DNA from: Hondaea fermentalgiana
Taxonomy: Eukaryota; Sar; Bigyra; Thraustochytrida; Thraustochytriidae
NCBI GenBank assembly: GCA_014084085.1
Contig: NPFB01000012.1
Span: 963,047-1,027,046 of the forward strand
Direction: 5' to 3'
Length of the DNA stretch: 64,000 bases
The notes beneath the pieces are model-generated. The model was given only the letters and a program-made list of their open reading frames with translations. It ran no database searches and was not told the origin of the DNA. Every line of letters starts with the position of its first letter. Within the stretch, counting starts at the first letter, position 1. Shown here piece by piece: positions 49,152 through 57,326 of this stretch. The position numbers and the translations under genes were made by a program.

Positions 49152-50537
49152 TTAGGTCACCGGAAGTGAAGGATTGCGAAGGTATTGAACGGCCTTGGGG
49201 AGGATTTTCACATTGATGCTCTTCACATTCTTGACAATGGAGCCTGTCGTGTCCACCGGGAGTGGAGTTGATGGCAAAATTTTCATCTCGCGAACGCGAT
49301 ACATTTGGACCAAGGGCAATTTGCCCGCATCGCCCTTTTCGAAGGCCATGGCAGCGCGCATCATTTGCCAGCGAGAGTTGTTGGCATTCATGGCCACGAC
49401 GGTAGCCTGTCCGTCGCCAAAGCCAGTCTCGGGCGCAAAGCACGAGTCGTTTGCAATCCAGGAGAGCGTCGTCCAGGTGATCAAGACGAATGGACCAGGG
49501 ATCTCGAGCCAACCAGGGTGGCCTGCTGCTTCGGAGAGCTCTGCAGTGTCATTGTACCCATGTTTGGTGGCAAGTTCAAGCCGCTGCTCCTTGGAGAGCT
49601 CGCACGGGCGAACGAGCAAACGGGCTTTCACCACTCTGCGCAGAGCAAACAGGGTCAAGAGGGCCAAGGTTTCCTTGAGCGTCTTGCCGAGAAAGCGCCA
49701 GCGGTACTCGGTAAGGTCGTTGTAGTCGCATACGAAGCCGACAGACGTGCACATGACGTCGTAGATGCGGCGCTTCGTGGACGTTTGCTCCTTGCTGCCT
49801 TCAGCGAATTCGAGGTCGACAGCAGCCAGGTCAAGATGACTAGTATTGTTGCCTTCGCCGTCACCAGCAATGAGCTGCGAAATGGCCTCGTATGCAGTTG
49901 CGCATTCGGTAGTACGTGCAATGCCGTTCGAGGTTCCCACCGGGATGTGTGCAATGCGCAAGGTCTCAAGAACCTTGCGTGCGCCGTCCTTGTCCAGATC
50001 CATCGAGCCGCCGGTGAGACCGCTGATGATACCATTGATAACCTCGAAAAAGGTCCCGTCTCCGCCCATGACAAGAACGCCTCCATCGGGAAAGGCATCC
50101 TTGTCACCGTCCTTGTACGCCTTGCCCATGCTTTCGCCGAGCTCAGTTACATGTTCGGTGCTCTTGGTCATGACCATGTCAACGGTTGCCCCCGCACTTC
50201 GAAGCAGAGGAAAGGCAACCTTGGCGTACTGCCATTTCCCATTCTTGTTGCCGCTCGTAGGGTTCACGATGCAAAACACCTTGCGGCCCTGAACGGCAGA
50301 CTTTTCGGGCGCCTTGTACAGTCTGACAAGGCGCTCATCGACCTTTTCAATGATGCGAAAGGGGTCCGTCAAGAAGAAGAGCACAAATGTAAACAGTCCA
50401 AGGAGCAACAGATCCGCAAGCTGGCTGTCAATTTCTACCACGGACCCTCCCAGCCACTCTGGCAGCTCGACTTCGTACGTCTTGGCGGCTGCAGCGGCGG
50501 CCACGATGCCATCATCCACTTGGTCGCCGGAGCTCAT
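49152..50537 (-). CDS. Sphingosine/diacylglycerol-type lipid kinase
   Basis: A 461-residue protein with one N-terminal hydrophobic segment (about 40-57, LADLLLLGLFTFVLFFL) that probably anchors it in a membrane. The DAGK catalytic domain follows: VFCIVNPTSGNKNG (about 87-100), the nucleotide-binding VMGGDGTFFEVING (157-169) and HIPVGTSNGIART. The C-terminal half carries the sphingosine-kinase-like substrate region, with DLAAVDLEFA and a GFGDGQATVVAMNANN block. Family members phosphorylate sphingoid bases, ceramide or diacylglycerol. The order of motifs resembles sphingosine kinase, but the lipid cannot be fixed from sequence. A TAGGCCTA palindrome lies 193 bases before the start. Confidence 0.88.
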   Translation of the reverse strand: MSSGDQVDDGIVAAAAAAKTYEVELPEWLGGSVVEIDSQLADLLLLGLFTFVLFFLTDPFRIIEKVDERLVRLYKAPEKSAVQGRKVFCIVNPTSGNKNGKWQYAKVAFPLLRSAGATVDMVMTKSTEHVTELGESMGKAYKDGDKDAFPDGGVLVMGGDGTFFEVINGIISGLTGGSMDLDKDGARKVLETLRIAHIPVGTSNGIARTTECATAYEAISQLIAGDGEGNNTSHLDLAAVDLEFAEGSKEQTSTKRRIYDVMCTSVGFVCDYNDLTEYRWRFLGKTLKETLALLTLFALRRVVKARLLVRPCELSKEQRLELATKHGYNDTAELSEAAGHPGWLEIPGPFVLITWTTLSWIANDSCFAPETGFGDGQATVVAMNANNSRWQMMRAAMAFEKGDAGKLPLVQMYRVREMKILPSTPLPVDTTGSIVKNVKSINVKILPKAVQYLRNPSLPVT

Positions 50538-50780
50538 CTCTTCGCGGTCGCAAGCGAGGTGCTTGTATTCTCGATCGCCAGCCAGTCAGCCAGTCAGTCA
50601 GCCAGCTTTGCAAGCTTCTCCTCCCGCTTAAGCTGTCGCCAGGGGCGGCAGCACAAGCTTGCCTCTCGCGCTGCGTCCAGCTGCAGAGCTCGCGGTTCGG
50701 GCTTTGCAGGGCTGATGCCGTGGCGCATCTAGGCCTATCTCGTAGTAGGAGTGACGAGAGACGGGTAGTAGGTAAGAATT
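50538..50780. other. 5' flank of the lipid kinase gene
   Basis: It contains CAGTCAGC-type short repeats (50581-50605) and a TAGGCCTA palindrome at 50730-50737. No gene seen. Confidence 0.6.
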
Positions 50781-50903
50781 TACCGTACATCTCAATGGTA
50801 CGTAATTGTAATACCGTACATTTCTGATACGGTATTGCTAACTTTGTTTCAATAACGTACCGCTGAGGTACGTTATGATAACTTACTTACAGTTACTAAC
50901 TTA
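50781..50903 (+). repeat. Left part of a ~41-bp palindromic minisatellite
   Basis: Three degenerate units. Each has a palindrome of the form ACGTACC-N5-GGTACGT or TACCGTA...TACGGTA, followed by a TTATTGCTAACTTACTTA-like spacer; the clearest unit starts at 50855. The units have the same orientation as those on the right at 52868-53026, so the mobile element between them appears to have inserted into one array. The last three bases are the left TTA target-site copy. Confidence 0.8.
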
Positions 50904-50950
50904 GGGCAATTGCAATAAGCCGCTTTTTGGCGCCACAAGCCAAAAATTTG
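50904..50950 (+). repeat. Left terminal inverted repeat
   Basis: Pairs with 52813-52859. The core GCCGCTTTTTGGCGC is identical in both ends; flanking bases have small indels. Confidence 0.85.
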
Positions 50951-51246
50951 GCTTCTTGAAAGATGACTCTTGAAAAGGTTTTTACCGACAGAGCCATGCT
51001 GGCCAGCATGGCTCAGATTATAAGAATTTCTTTCAATTTTCTTTTGTAGAGACGTGAGAATCTGTGGTATATGCACCTTTCGTTCTCATGAGAACCCTAG
51101 CATTTTCTAGCCTAACGACAAGAGAAACGATGATCCTTCTTTACTGTTAGTGCACTGGATTGCAACGCTGCGCTCCAAATCGATCGACAAAGCAGATACT
51201 TCGGGCTGTGCGCGCGGTCGGTGGCGTCATCGTAGTTGTCGCGACA

Positions 51247-52548
51247 ATGGCAAGCAGCTACGACGTAGAGGATTGCGACGGGGCCGCGACCTGCAATGAG
51301 GTTGCGACTAGTCTAGTCCAGGACCTATCTTGTGGTGAGCCGAACGCGCGCAGAGAGAGAGGTGAGCGAGAGGGTGAGCTTGGTGAGCGTGGCGGCAACG
51401 AGAGAGCGGAAGCGAGCGATCGCTCTGGTGCCTATCCTCCATGCATGGACATCGGAAACGATCACGATCCTTCCCACAAGCCTCGCGGCAGCGACACCCC
51501 TCGAAGCACCTCCCGTGGCGGCAGGGGCTTCTCGTACGCGAAGGCTGAAGATGAATGTCTCATCTCTGCATACGTAAATGTCTCAGAGGACAGTATCCGT
51601 GGAACGAACCAAAAGGCGGAGGAATTCTGGAACTCCGTGCAGGCCAAGATGCTGGAGCTCATGGCGCGAAAAAATGTGGCGTCCCGTTCCCCAGTTGTCC
51701 GCACGTCGATTGCACTTAGAAATCGCGTGCGGACTATCGAGCGGGAGTGCAAGCGATACATATTCTGCAACTTGCAGGCTCGCAAAACGACGAGGAGCAG
51801 CGGCTGGTCTGAATCAGACTATGTTGAGCGAGCCGAGAAGCTGTACTTTGAGGAGGGCCTTGCCAAAACTGGTAAGGACGCAAACTCCCTGAGCGCAAAA
51901 GAATCTGCTGCCCTGAAATTTAAGTTCGCCCACGTCATTGACATTATTCAGCAGATGGAGTCACTCTCCCGCATCGCGGCGTCGACCGAACTGTCCGAGC
52001 CCAGCCATGTCGTGCCTGGAAGCGACGACGACCACAGCGACGACGACCACAGCGACGTCTCTCACTCGGACGAAGAGGAAGACAGTCCTACCATCTTGCG
52101 TTCAACATCAACATCTTCTAGTTCTGATTGCTTCAGCCAAACCTCCGAAAGCTCCTCGATCTCGAGCACGGAGTCAGCATGGGGATATATGAAGAAGAGG
52201 CGTGCGCGCTTGCAGGCTTCAAAACGGGCATTTGGCAACAAAAAAGTGACCCTTCGAGCGAATCAAGCGAAGAAAGCTCGGATTAGAGAAAACATGCACG
52301 CAGCTGCTGCACTGGAGGTGCTCGAAAGCGAGAAGCGTTTGTCCGGGCTCATTATGACTGTTTTGAGAGAGCACAAAGACTTTCAGTTGTCGATCTCGCA
52401 GATCAATAGCAAGCGCAGTGCGTTACAGCTCAGGTTTTTCCGCGGTGTCATCACCGACGAAGAATTCAGCACGGAACTGGACAAAATTGAAGCCGAACGG
52501 TCAATGTTGAGGATGGATCAAGCCGACGCAACAGGGTGTGCGGAATGA
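51247..52548 (+). CDS. Myb/SANT-like DNA-binding protein of PIF/Harbinger ORF2 type
   Basis: 433 residues from the ATG at 51247; the frame is open upstream to 51160 only from a TTG. Residues 1-95 are acidic and disordered. Residues about 97-200 carry the trihelix/Myb-like domain seen in Harbinger accessory proteins and plant NAM-associated proteins: GFSYAKAEDECLISAYVNVS, then GTNQKAEEFWNSVQAKM, a LRNRVRTIERECKRY helix and the block GWSESDYVERAEKLYFEE. An Asp/Ser-rich linker follows, then a basic region and a C-terminal coiled coil (about 370-425). In autonomous elements this protein works with the transposase by binding DNA and aiding its nuclear import. The ORF is intact, which suggests recent activity or a retained role. 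Confidence 0.82.
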   Translation: MASSYDVEDCDGAATCNEVATSLVQDLSCGEPNARRERGEREGELGERGGNERAEASDRSGAYPPCMDIGNDHDPSHKPRGSDTPRSTSRGGRGFSYAKAEDECLISAYVNVSEDSIRGTNQKAEEFWNSVQAKMLELMARKNVASRSPVVRTSIALRNRVRTIERECKRYIFCNLQARKTTRSSGWSESDYVERAEKLYFEEGLAKTGKDANSLSAKESAALKFKFAHVIDIIQQMESLSRIAASTELSEPSHVVPGSDDDHSDDDHSDVSHSDEEEDSPTILRSTSTSSSSDCFSQTSESSSISSTESAWGYMKKRRARLQASKRAFGNKKVTLRANQAKKARIRENMHAAAALEVLESEKRLSGLIMTVLREHKDFQLSISQINSKRSALQLRFFRGVITDEEFSTELDKIEAERSMLRMDQADATGCAE

Positions 52549-52812
52549 TTGTGCTCGTGCCTGTACTGCGCACCTCAACCGCAGTGTCGAGTTCATTTGT
52601 GCGATTGCAGAGTCGTCGCTTGTGCTGCTCGATTCTTCACTGGCACTGGCAGCCTGAGTGGTCGTTAAAGTAGGAAAAATTTAGTCATCGCTACCGTACG
52701 TCTTATCGTATGCAAGGAGGGAGACTGTGACGTTGAGTCCCCAAAAGAATGCCCGATTTTCCCGCTCGTAAACAATCGTCTAATTTATCGCGTGCTTTTA
52801 CGCTCTACTTTT

Positions 52813-52859
52813 GAAATCTTTGGCTTTGTGCGCCAAAAAGCGGCTTATTTATTAGGCTC
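52813..52859 (-). repeat. Right terminal inverted repeat
   Basis: Reverse complement of the left end as described for 50904-50950; immediately followed by the right TTA target-site copy (52860-52862). Confidence 0.85.
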
Positions 52860-52867
52860 TTATGTTT

Positions 52868-53026
52868 ACGTACTACCGCGTAGATACGTTATTGCTAACT
52901 TACTTATAATTACGTACCGCGTAGGTACGTTATTGCTAACTTACTTATGATTACGTACCGCGGAGGTACGTTATTGCTAACTTACTTATGATTGCGTACC
53001 GCGAAGGTACGTTATCGCTACCCTGG
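52868..53026 (+). repeat. Right part of a ~41-bp palindromic minisatellite
   Basis: Units start at 52868 (44 bp), 52912 (41 bp), 52953 (41 bp) and 52994 (partial). Each contains the palindrome ACGTACCGCG(N)2-3GGTACGT followed by TATTGCTAACTTACTTAT. A related palindrome, TACCGTACAGTCACGGTACG, lies at about 53033-53053. The array ends about 150-180 bases before the DHODH start codon, so it lies in that gene's promoter or 5' UTR. Confidence 0.9.
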
Positions 53027-53209
53027 CCTCCGCTACCGTACAGTCACGGTACGCAATTGGCATGTGGCGGGCGCGGGCGGGCGGGCAAGCAGCAACAGCC
53101 GTGCAGACAGACAGACCCCAAGCGAGGAGGGCTGGGACCCGGTGGCTGCGCGCGGCAGACAGGGCGAGAGCGACCGGACGAAGGGGCTGGAGACAAAGAG
53201 GCTGCGAGA

Positions 53210-54391
53210 ATGGCCGGCACGATGAGGTTCGCGCGGAACGCGCTGCTAGGCGGCTGGGCGGGCATCGGGTGCGCCGTCGGCTACGGCTACTGGACCCAGG
53301 ACGAGCGCGTCTTCAACCAGGTCATCATGCCCATGGTGCACACGTTCACGGACGGAGAGCAGGCGCACCGACTGGGCGTATTGGCCGCCAAGTACAAGCT
53401 GATTCCGCGACCCACCAAGAATGAGGGCCTCGACCTGGCGCTCAAGCAATCGTTGTGGGATCTTGAGTTTGCTAATCCAGTGGGCTTGGCAGCAGGCTTT
53501 GACAAGAACGCAGAAGGCGTCGAAGGCATGGCTCGCACTGGATTTGGCTTTGTCGAAATCGGCAGCGTGACTCCAGAGCCACAGCCAGGAAATCCGAAAC
53601 CGCGCGTCTTTCGCTTGCCGCAGGACCAGGCTGTCATCAATCGCTACGGCTTTAACAGCGACGGACACGCTGCCGTCAAGGCCAACCTTGAGGCGTACTT
53701 GTCTGACGCATCGCGCACGCCCTGCGTGCTGGGCATCAATCTGGGCAAGAACAAGACCTCCCCGAGCGCCATTGAGGACTACGGCAAGGGTGTGCGCGAG
53801 TTTGCCACCATGGCAGACTATCTCGTTGTGAACATCTCAAGCCCCAACACGCCCGGCCTGCGTAACCTGCAGGCCAAGCGTGAGCTCGACGAACTCATTA
53901 GCAATGTGGTGCAGACCCGTGATGAGGTCTGCGCCGGCCGCCGCCGCACCCCTGTTGTGCTCAAGATCGCGCCCGATCTCAGCGAGGACGACAAGCAGGA
54001 CATTGCCGATGTTGTCACTTCGCGAGGTGTGGATGGTCTCATCGTATCCAACACCACAATTGCCAGGCCAGAGACTCTCGTGAGCGACGCGCGTGGCGAA
54101 GTTGGAGGCCTGAGTGGAATGCCCGTCAAGGACAAGTCCACCGCAGTTATTCGCGACATGTACCGCCTCACGCAGGGCAAGGTTCCCATCATTGGCGTTG
54201 GCGGTATCAGCACAGGCATTGACGCTTACGAAAAGCTAAAGGCCGGCGCCTCGCTGGTTCAGTTGTACACTGCGCTCACATATCAGGGTTTCCCGCTCGT
54301 GAATCGTCTCAACCGCGAACTCAAGGTTCTCATGGAGCGCGACGGCTATCATACGATTGCGGAAGTTGTGGGCAAGGACCACGAAAAGTGA
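53210..54391 (+). CDS. DHODH: Mitochondrial dihydroorotate dehydrogenase (quinone, class 2)
   Basis: 393 residues from the ATG at 53210; the frame is open upstream through the minisatellite but is not protein-like. Residues 1-25 hold a basic start and a hydrophobic segment (LLGGWAGIGCAVGYGYW), the usual bipartite signal that anchors DHODH in the inner mitochondrial membrane. The FMN barrel follows: NPVGLAAGFDKNAEGVEG, GSVTPEPQPGNPKPRVFRL, INRYGFNSDG, the catalytic Ser in NISSPNTPGLRNLQ (S211), KIAPDLSEDD, SNTT and GVGGIST. It oxidises dihydroorotate to orotate in pyrimidine synthesis and passes electrons to ubiquinone. Length and motif order are typical. Confidence 0.97.
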   Translation: MAGTMRFARNALLGGWAGIGCAVGYGYWTQDERVFNQVIMPMVHTFTDGEQAHRLGVLAAKYKLIPRPTKNEGLDLALKQSLWDLEFANPVGLAAGFDKNAEGVEGMARTGFGFVEIGSVTPEPQPGNPKPRVFRLPQDQAVINRYGFNSDGHAAVKANLEAYLSDASRTPCVLGINLGKNKTSPSAIEDYGKGVREFATMADYLVVNISSPNTPGLRNLQAKRELDELISNVVQTRDEVCAGRRRTPVVLKIAPDLSEDDKQDIADVVTSRGVDGLIVSNTTIARPETLVSDARGEVGGLSGMPVKDKSTAVIRDMYRLTQGKVPIIGVGGISTGIDAYEKLKAGASLVQLYTALTYQGFPLVNRLNRELKVLMERDGYHTIAEVVGKDHEK

Positions 54392-54781
54392 GCCTTTACT
54401 TTTATAAAACAGCACCTTTTCTATGATCAAAGACAACGGAATTGAATAGATTCCTTTGGATTTCTTGTTGAGTAACTTACAGCATCGTGTCATCGGCGAT
54501 TAAAAAAAAAACAACAGCCATTGCAACACCGCAAAATAAAGAATCCTATAAAACGCTTCGTCTTGACTTTCGCAGATTTTTCAAAAACAGATTAGTGCCT
54601 CTCAGTGTGCGGCAAATCTCTCTCTACCTAGTCGGCCACGCCTCGCGCCTGATCTCGTAGTCATCAACATCGCTGGATTTTTTCTTCTTTTCGCTGGCTT
54701 TTCGTTACTTTTGAAGGCCCACCACTCTCTCTCTGTGGCCCAGCCGCAAGTTGATGCGCAGCGCACAGAACTTGAATTATC
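54392..54781. other. Intergenic region
   Basis: 390 bases between DHODH and the RsfS-like gene, both on the plus strand. AT-rich with an A-tract at about 54502-54511. No gene seen. Confidence 0.65.
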
Positions 54782-55983
54782 ATGCTTCTTCGTGCAGGCC
54801 TGCGCGCGGTGGCGCGGCAGGGCCGTGGCAGCAGGCTCGCGGCCGCTTCGCAGACGCCCTGGAATCTCGCAGCAGGATCGCGAGTGGCGCCGGCGGCGGC
54901 CGCGAGTGCGTGGACGCCTCATGCACCAAGGCGCTGGCTGGCCACAGACGACAAGGCTGCGCCGCGCGCGGGGGACGAAGAGCAGCAGCAAAGCGTTGCT
55001 GTCGGTGCTCGTGCTCGTGCTACTGGTGCTGCTTCCGCTGAGAATGACGATGTGAAAATGAAGGAGGAACAGGATGGTGATGATGAAGAGGATTGGGAGT
55101 GGGTCCCACCCAGCAAGAATCGCGCCTCGTCCGAGGACGAAAACCCTTCCGAGGACGGCGAGGACGCCAACGCCGAGCTTGAGGACCGCGATGTCCTAAA
55201 TATTAAAGTCGACGAGGCCATGGACGCTGCGGTCTGGATGACGCAGAGTGAGGATAATGCCGAGGAAGACTATGCCCGACACCGACGTAAGCGTGAGGCA
55301 TCGTGGACGTGGGAGTCAGGCCTTGTTGAGCGAGAGTCCAAGCTGATTCGCGCCATTCCCGGAGAGCTCCTTACACTCGAGGAAGTAAAGGCGTGCCTCG
55401 AAGCCAATGGCGGGGAGAACATTGTGTCCGTCACTGGCGAGGAATCAGGAATGCGCGAGGACTCTGTGATTGTGACGGGTCGTTCTTCGCAGCACATTCT
55501 TCGTCTCGCCAAGATTTTGCACAAGTCCATGCGCAAGCGCGGCCTCCGCTCTTCGCACGAAAACAAGGTACGTTTTTCCTCCATGCCTCCTCTTTCTTAA
55601 AAGTTGTTTTTCTCTTTCCTCTTTTGGAATCGATTGACAAGGTGCATGATGAACTGGACTGACTGACTGACTGACTGACTGACTGACAATTACATTACGT
55701 GTGTGGTGTTATGTTTGTGCATGTATGTGTTGCGCGGACATAGCCTTATGATGCCGACGAGAATTGGGTCGTCCTCGACGCCGGCAGTATTCTAGTCCAT
55801 GTGTTCACTCAAGAGGGGCGAGACTTCATGAAGCTCGACGATAAGCTCCTTCCTGACCGTCGCGACGAGCAGATGGAAGAACATAAGCAAGACATGTTTG
55901 AACGAAACACGGAAGATCGTGCGAAACGACGCAGGCGCTCAAAACGCAAGCGCATGCCTTATGACGAGGAGGACGCCATGTGA
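54782..55983 (+). CDS. RsfS/MALSU1-like ribosomal silencing factor, two exons
   Basis: Exon 1 is 54782-55567 and exon 2 is 55744-55983, joined in phase 0 (AAG|GTACGT at the donor, CATAG|CCT at the acceptor), giving 341 residues. The first 53 residues are Arg/Ala rich with few acids, a mitochondrial targeting sequence. An acidic linker follows. The RsfS (DUF143) domain spans the intron: EDSVIVTGRSSQHILRLAKI in exon 1 and NWVVLDAGSILVHVF, then EGRDFMKLD, in exon 2. RsfS binds uL14 on the large subunit and prevents joining; MALSU1 also aids mitoribosome large-subunit assembly. Reading through without splicing stops at 55600 and loses the second half of the domain, so the intron is well supported. 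Confidence 0.88.
55568..55743 (+). other. Spliceosomal intron of the RsfS-like gene
   Basis: 176 bases with GT-AG ends. It contains a run of about seven CTGA units at 55658-55687; CTGAC matches a branch-point consensus, so the run offers several potential branch sites about 60-80 bases before the acceptor. Confidence 0.85.
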
Positions 55984-56090
55984 GACGACACGGCGTCTGC
56001 AAGGCCCAGTCGGAACTGATATCACTGCAGCTTTGCGAGTCACTCACCATCGAGCGTGCACTCGCTCGTGGCCATTTTCGGTCGACCAGG

Positions 56091-56713
56091 CTACTTGTCG
56101 CTAACATCATCGTAGTTGACAACGAAGAGCTCAGGCTTGCTGTAGTGTGTTACGATGGCCTGCGCCTTTTCTGCGGAAATCCCAAGCGACTCGAGCGTTC
56201 GCTGCGTCTCCTGCGCATTCGCCGCATTGTCAAAGGCGGCCTGGAGCTGCGATGGCGAAATGCGTTTCCGCTCCTCAGCCGTACGCTGCCGCGTTTTGAT
56301 GGCGTTGCTATGCGCAGCAAAAGAGACATGTCACACGAGTAGAACAAAGTTTGACCGTCAGTAATGATAGATTTTCCACTTTCTCTTGCCGGGTCTTCTC
56401 TGTCAACGTACCTGAAGTCGATGGCGGCGCTGCCGTCGCCGAACTGGGTCGGGAGACGCTGCTCCTTGACGTCGATCCAGTCGGCCATTTGCGAAAACGA
56501 GCTGATCATCTCCTTGTTCTCCGCCTTGATGCGCTCCTCCTGCTCAATGGCGGCCTGCCGCTCAGCCTCGCGCCGGCGCTGCTGCTCCTGCCGCCTGCGC
56601 TCCGCCTCGGCGTCCTCGCTGAGCGCGCGACGCCATGTCGCGTTGGCCATCTCGGCGCCGCATCCGCGCCATGCGCCCACGGCGCGCCGCGAGAGCGCCA
56701 CGGACAGCAGCAT
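56091..56713 (-). CDS. Unrecognised small helical protein, two exons
   Basis: Exon 1 is 56412-56713 and exon 2 is 56091-56307, joined across GTACGT...CATAG to give 172 residues (IDF joined to SNAIKTRQRTAEERKR). Without splicing the frame runs into unrelated sequence. The N-terminus (LLSVALSRRAVGAWRG) could be a mitochondrial targeting peptide. Residues 30-70 are a Glu/Arg/Gln-rich helix. The C-terminal part (SQLQAAFDNAANAQETQRTL and AEKAQAIVTHYSKPELFVVN) looks ordered. I do not recognise the family. It is divergent from COA5, with about 400 bases between the starts, so the two may share a promoter; a mitochondrial role is possible but unproven. Confidence 0.7.
56308..56411 (-). other. Spliceosomal intron of the unrecognised small gene
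   Basis: 104 bases with GT-AG ends on the minus strand. Removing it restores an open frame whose C-terminus (NYDDVSDK) is protein-like. Confidence 0.75.
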
Positions 56714-56752
56714 TTCGCAAGGCGGGCAGATCTCCCGCGCTCCGCGCAGCAG

Positions 56753-56820
56753 CGACAGCGGCAGCGGCAGCGGCAGCAGCAGCAGCGGCGGCAGCAGCGG
56801 CAGCAGCAGCAGCAACGCAG
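56753..56820. repeat. (CAG/CGG)n repeat patch
   Basis: Interspersed GCAGCGGCAGCAG triplet repeats in the bidirectional promoter between the two divergent genes; a run of CTGT units (56881-56907) follows. Read on the minus strand the patch yields a Leu/Pro-only stretch that I do not count as coding. Confidence 0.85.
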
Positions 56821-57116
56821 CGGTGCCGCTCGAGCGAGTTGCGGATTTGAAATCGGATTTGAAATCGGATTTGAAACCGAGGTCTGTCTGTCTGTCTGTC
56901 TGTCTGCAGCGCCGCCAGGAACGAACGAAGTGGCCGCGACCAGATCGCTAAAGCCCGGAGACCGTCCGCCGCTCGCGCGAGGCCGCTCCGCGCGCAGGCG
57001 AAGTGCCGGAGGAGGGAAAGCCTGGCGCGCGTCCCCGGAGGCACGCCGACGGCGACGAGGACTCTTCCTTCGCGCAGAAGAGCAAGAGAAGCGAGCGAGC
57101 GAGCGAGAAGGACGAG

Positions 57117-57326
57117 ATGGGCGGAGCGTCGCGGAGCTGCCAGGACGCCGCGGACTCGCTGAAGCGGTGCCTTCGCGAGAGCGACTGCGTGAAGAAGGAA
57201 GGGAAGAGCATGAAGGAGTGCGTGAAGCACGTGCAAGAGTGCGAGTCGCTCAAGAATGCCTACGTGGTCTGCAAGGCGAATCAACTCAACATGCGCTCTC
57301 GGATTCAAGGCCTCAAGGCATCATGA
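57117..57326 (+). CDS. COA5: Cytochrome c oxidase assembly factor COA5 (PET191)
   Basis: 69 residues from the ATG at 57117; the frame is open upstream, but the family length is about 70 residues and the conserved part starts just after this ATG. Six cysteines form the Pet191 pattern: C8 and C18 (Cx9C), C24 and C35, C42 and C52 (Cx9C), within SCQDAADSLKRCLRESDCV and CVKHVQECESLKNAYVVC. The C-terminal NMRSRIQGLKAS matches the basic family ending. The protein is imported into the intermembrane space through the Mia40 disulfide relay and is required for complex IV assembly. Divergent from the unrecognised two-exon gene. Confidence 0.92.
   Translation: MGGASRSCQDAADSLKRCLRESDCVKKEGKSMKECVKHVQECESLKNAYVVCKANQLNMRSRIQGLKAS

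Larger units (their letters stand above)
50904..52859 (+). mobile_element. PIF/Harbinger-like DNA element with Myb-like ORF and no transposase
   Basis: A 1956-bp element with imperfect terminal inverted repeats of about 40 bp. The left end reads GGGC then, from 50914, AATAAGCCGCTTTTTGGCGC, ACAAGCC and AAAAATTT. The right end, reverse-complemented, reads GAGC then AATAAGCCGCTTTTTGGCGC, ACAAAGCC and AAAGATTT. TTA is duplicated directly outside both ends (50901-50903 and 52860-52862), the 3-bp target preference of PIF/Harbinger. The only ORF (51247-52548) encodes a Myb/SANT-like protein of the kind made by the accessory ORF of these elements. The remaining 343 and 311 bases are non-coding. No DDE transposase is present, so mobility would need one in trans. 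Confidence 0.85.

Noticed and set aside
52868..53026. Regularly spaced palindromic repeats that might suggest a CRISPR array
   Set aside because: Spacers are not unique; whole 41-bp units are near-identical, the context is a eukaryotic nuclear genome, and no cas-like gene is present.
52988..53209. 74-codon upstream extension of DHODH
   Set aside because: Translates the palindromic minisatellite and a Gly/Arg-rich leader. The mitochondrial presequence-like start at 53210 fits the family.
56714..56815. Leu/Pro-rich 34-residue N-terminal extension of the small two-exon gene, which could be read as a signal or membrane segment
   Set aside because: It is a translation of a CAG/CGG triplet repeat. 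The ATG at 56713 gives a normal-looking start.
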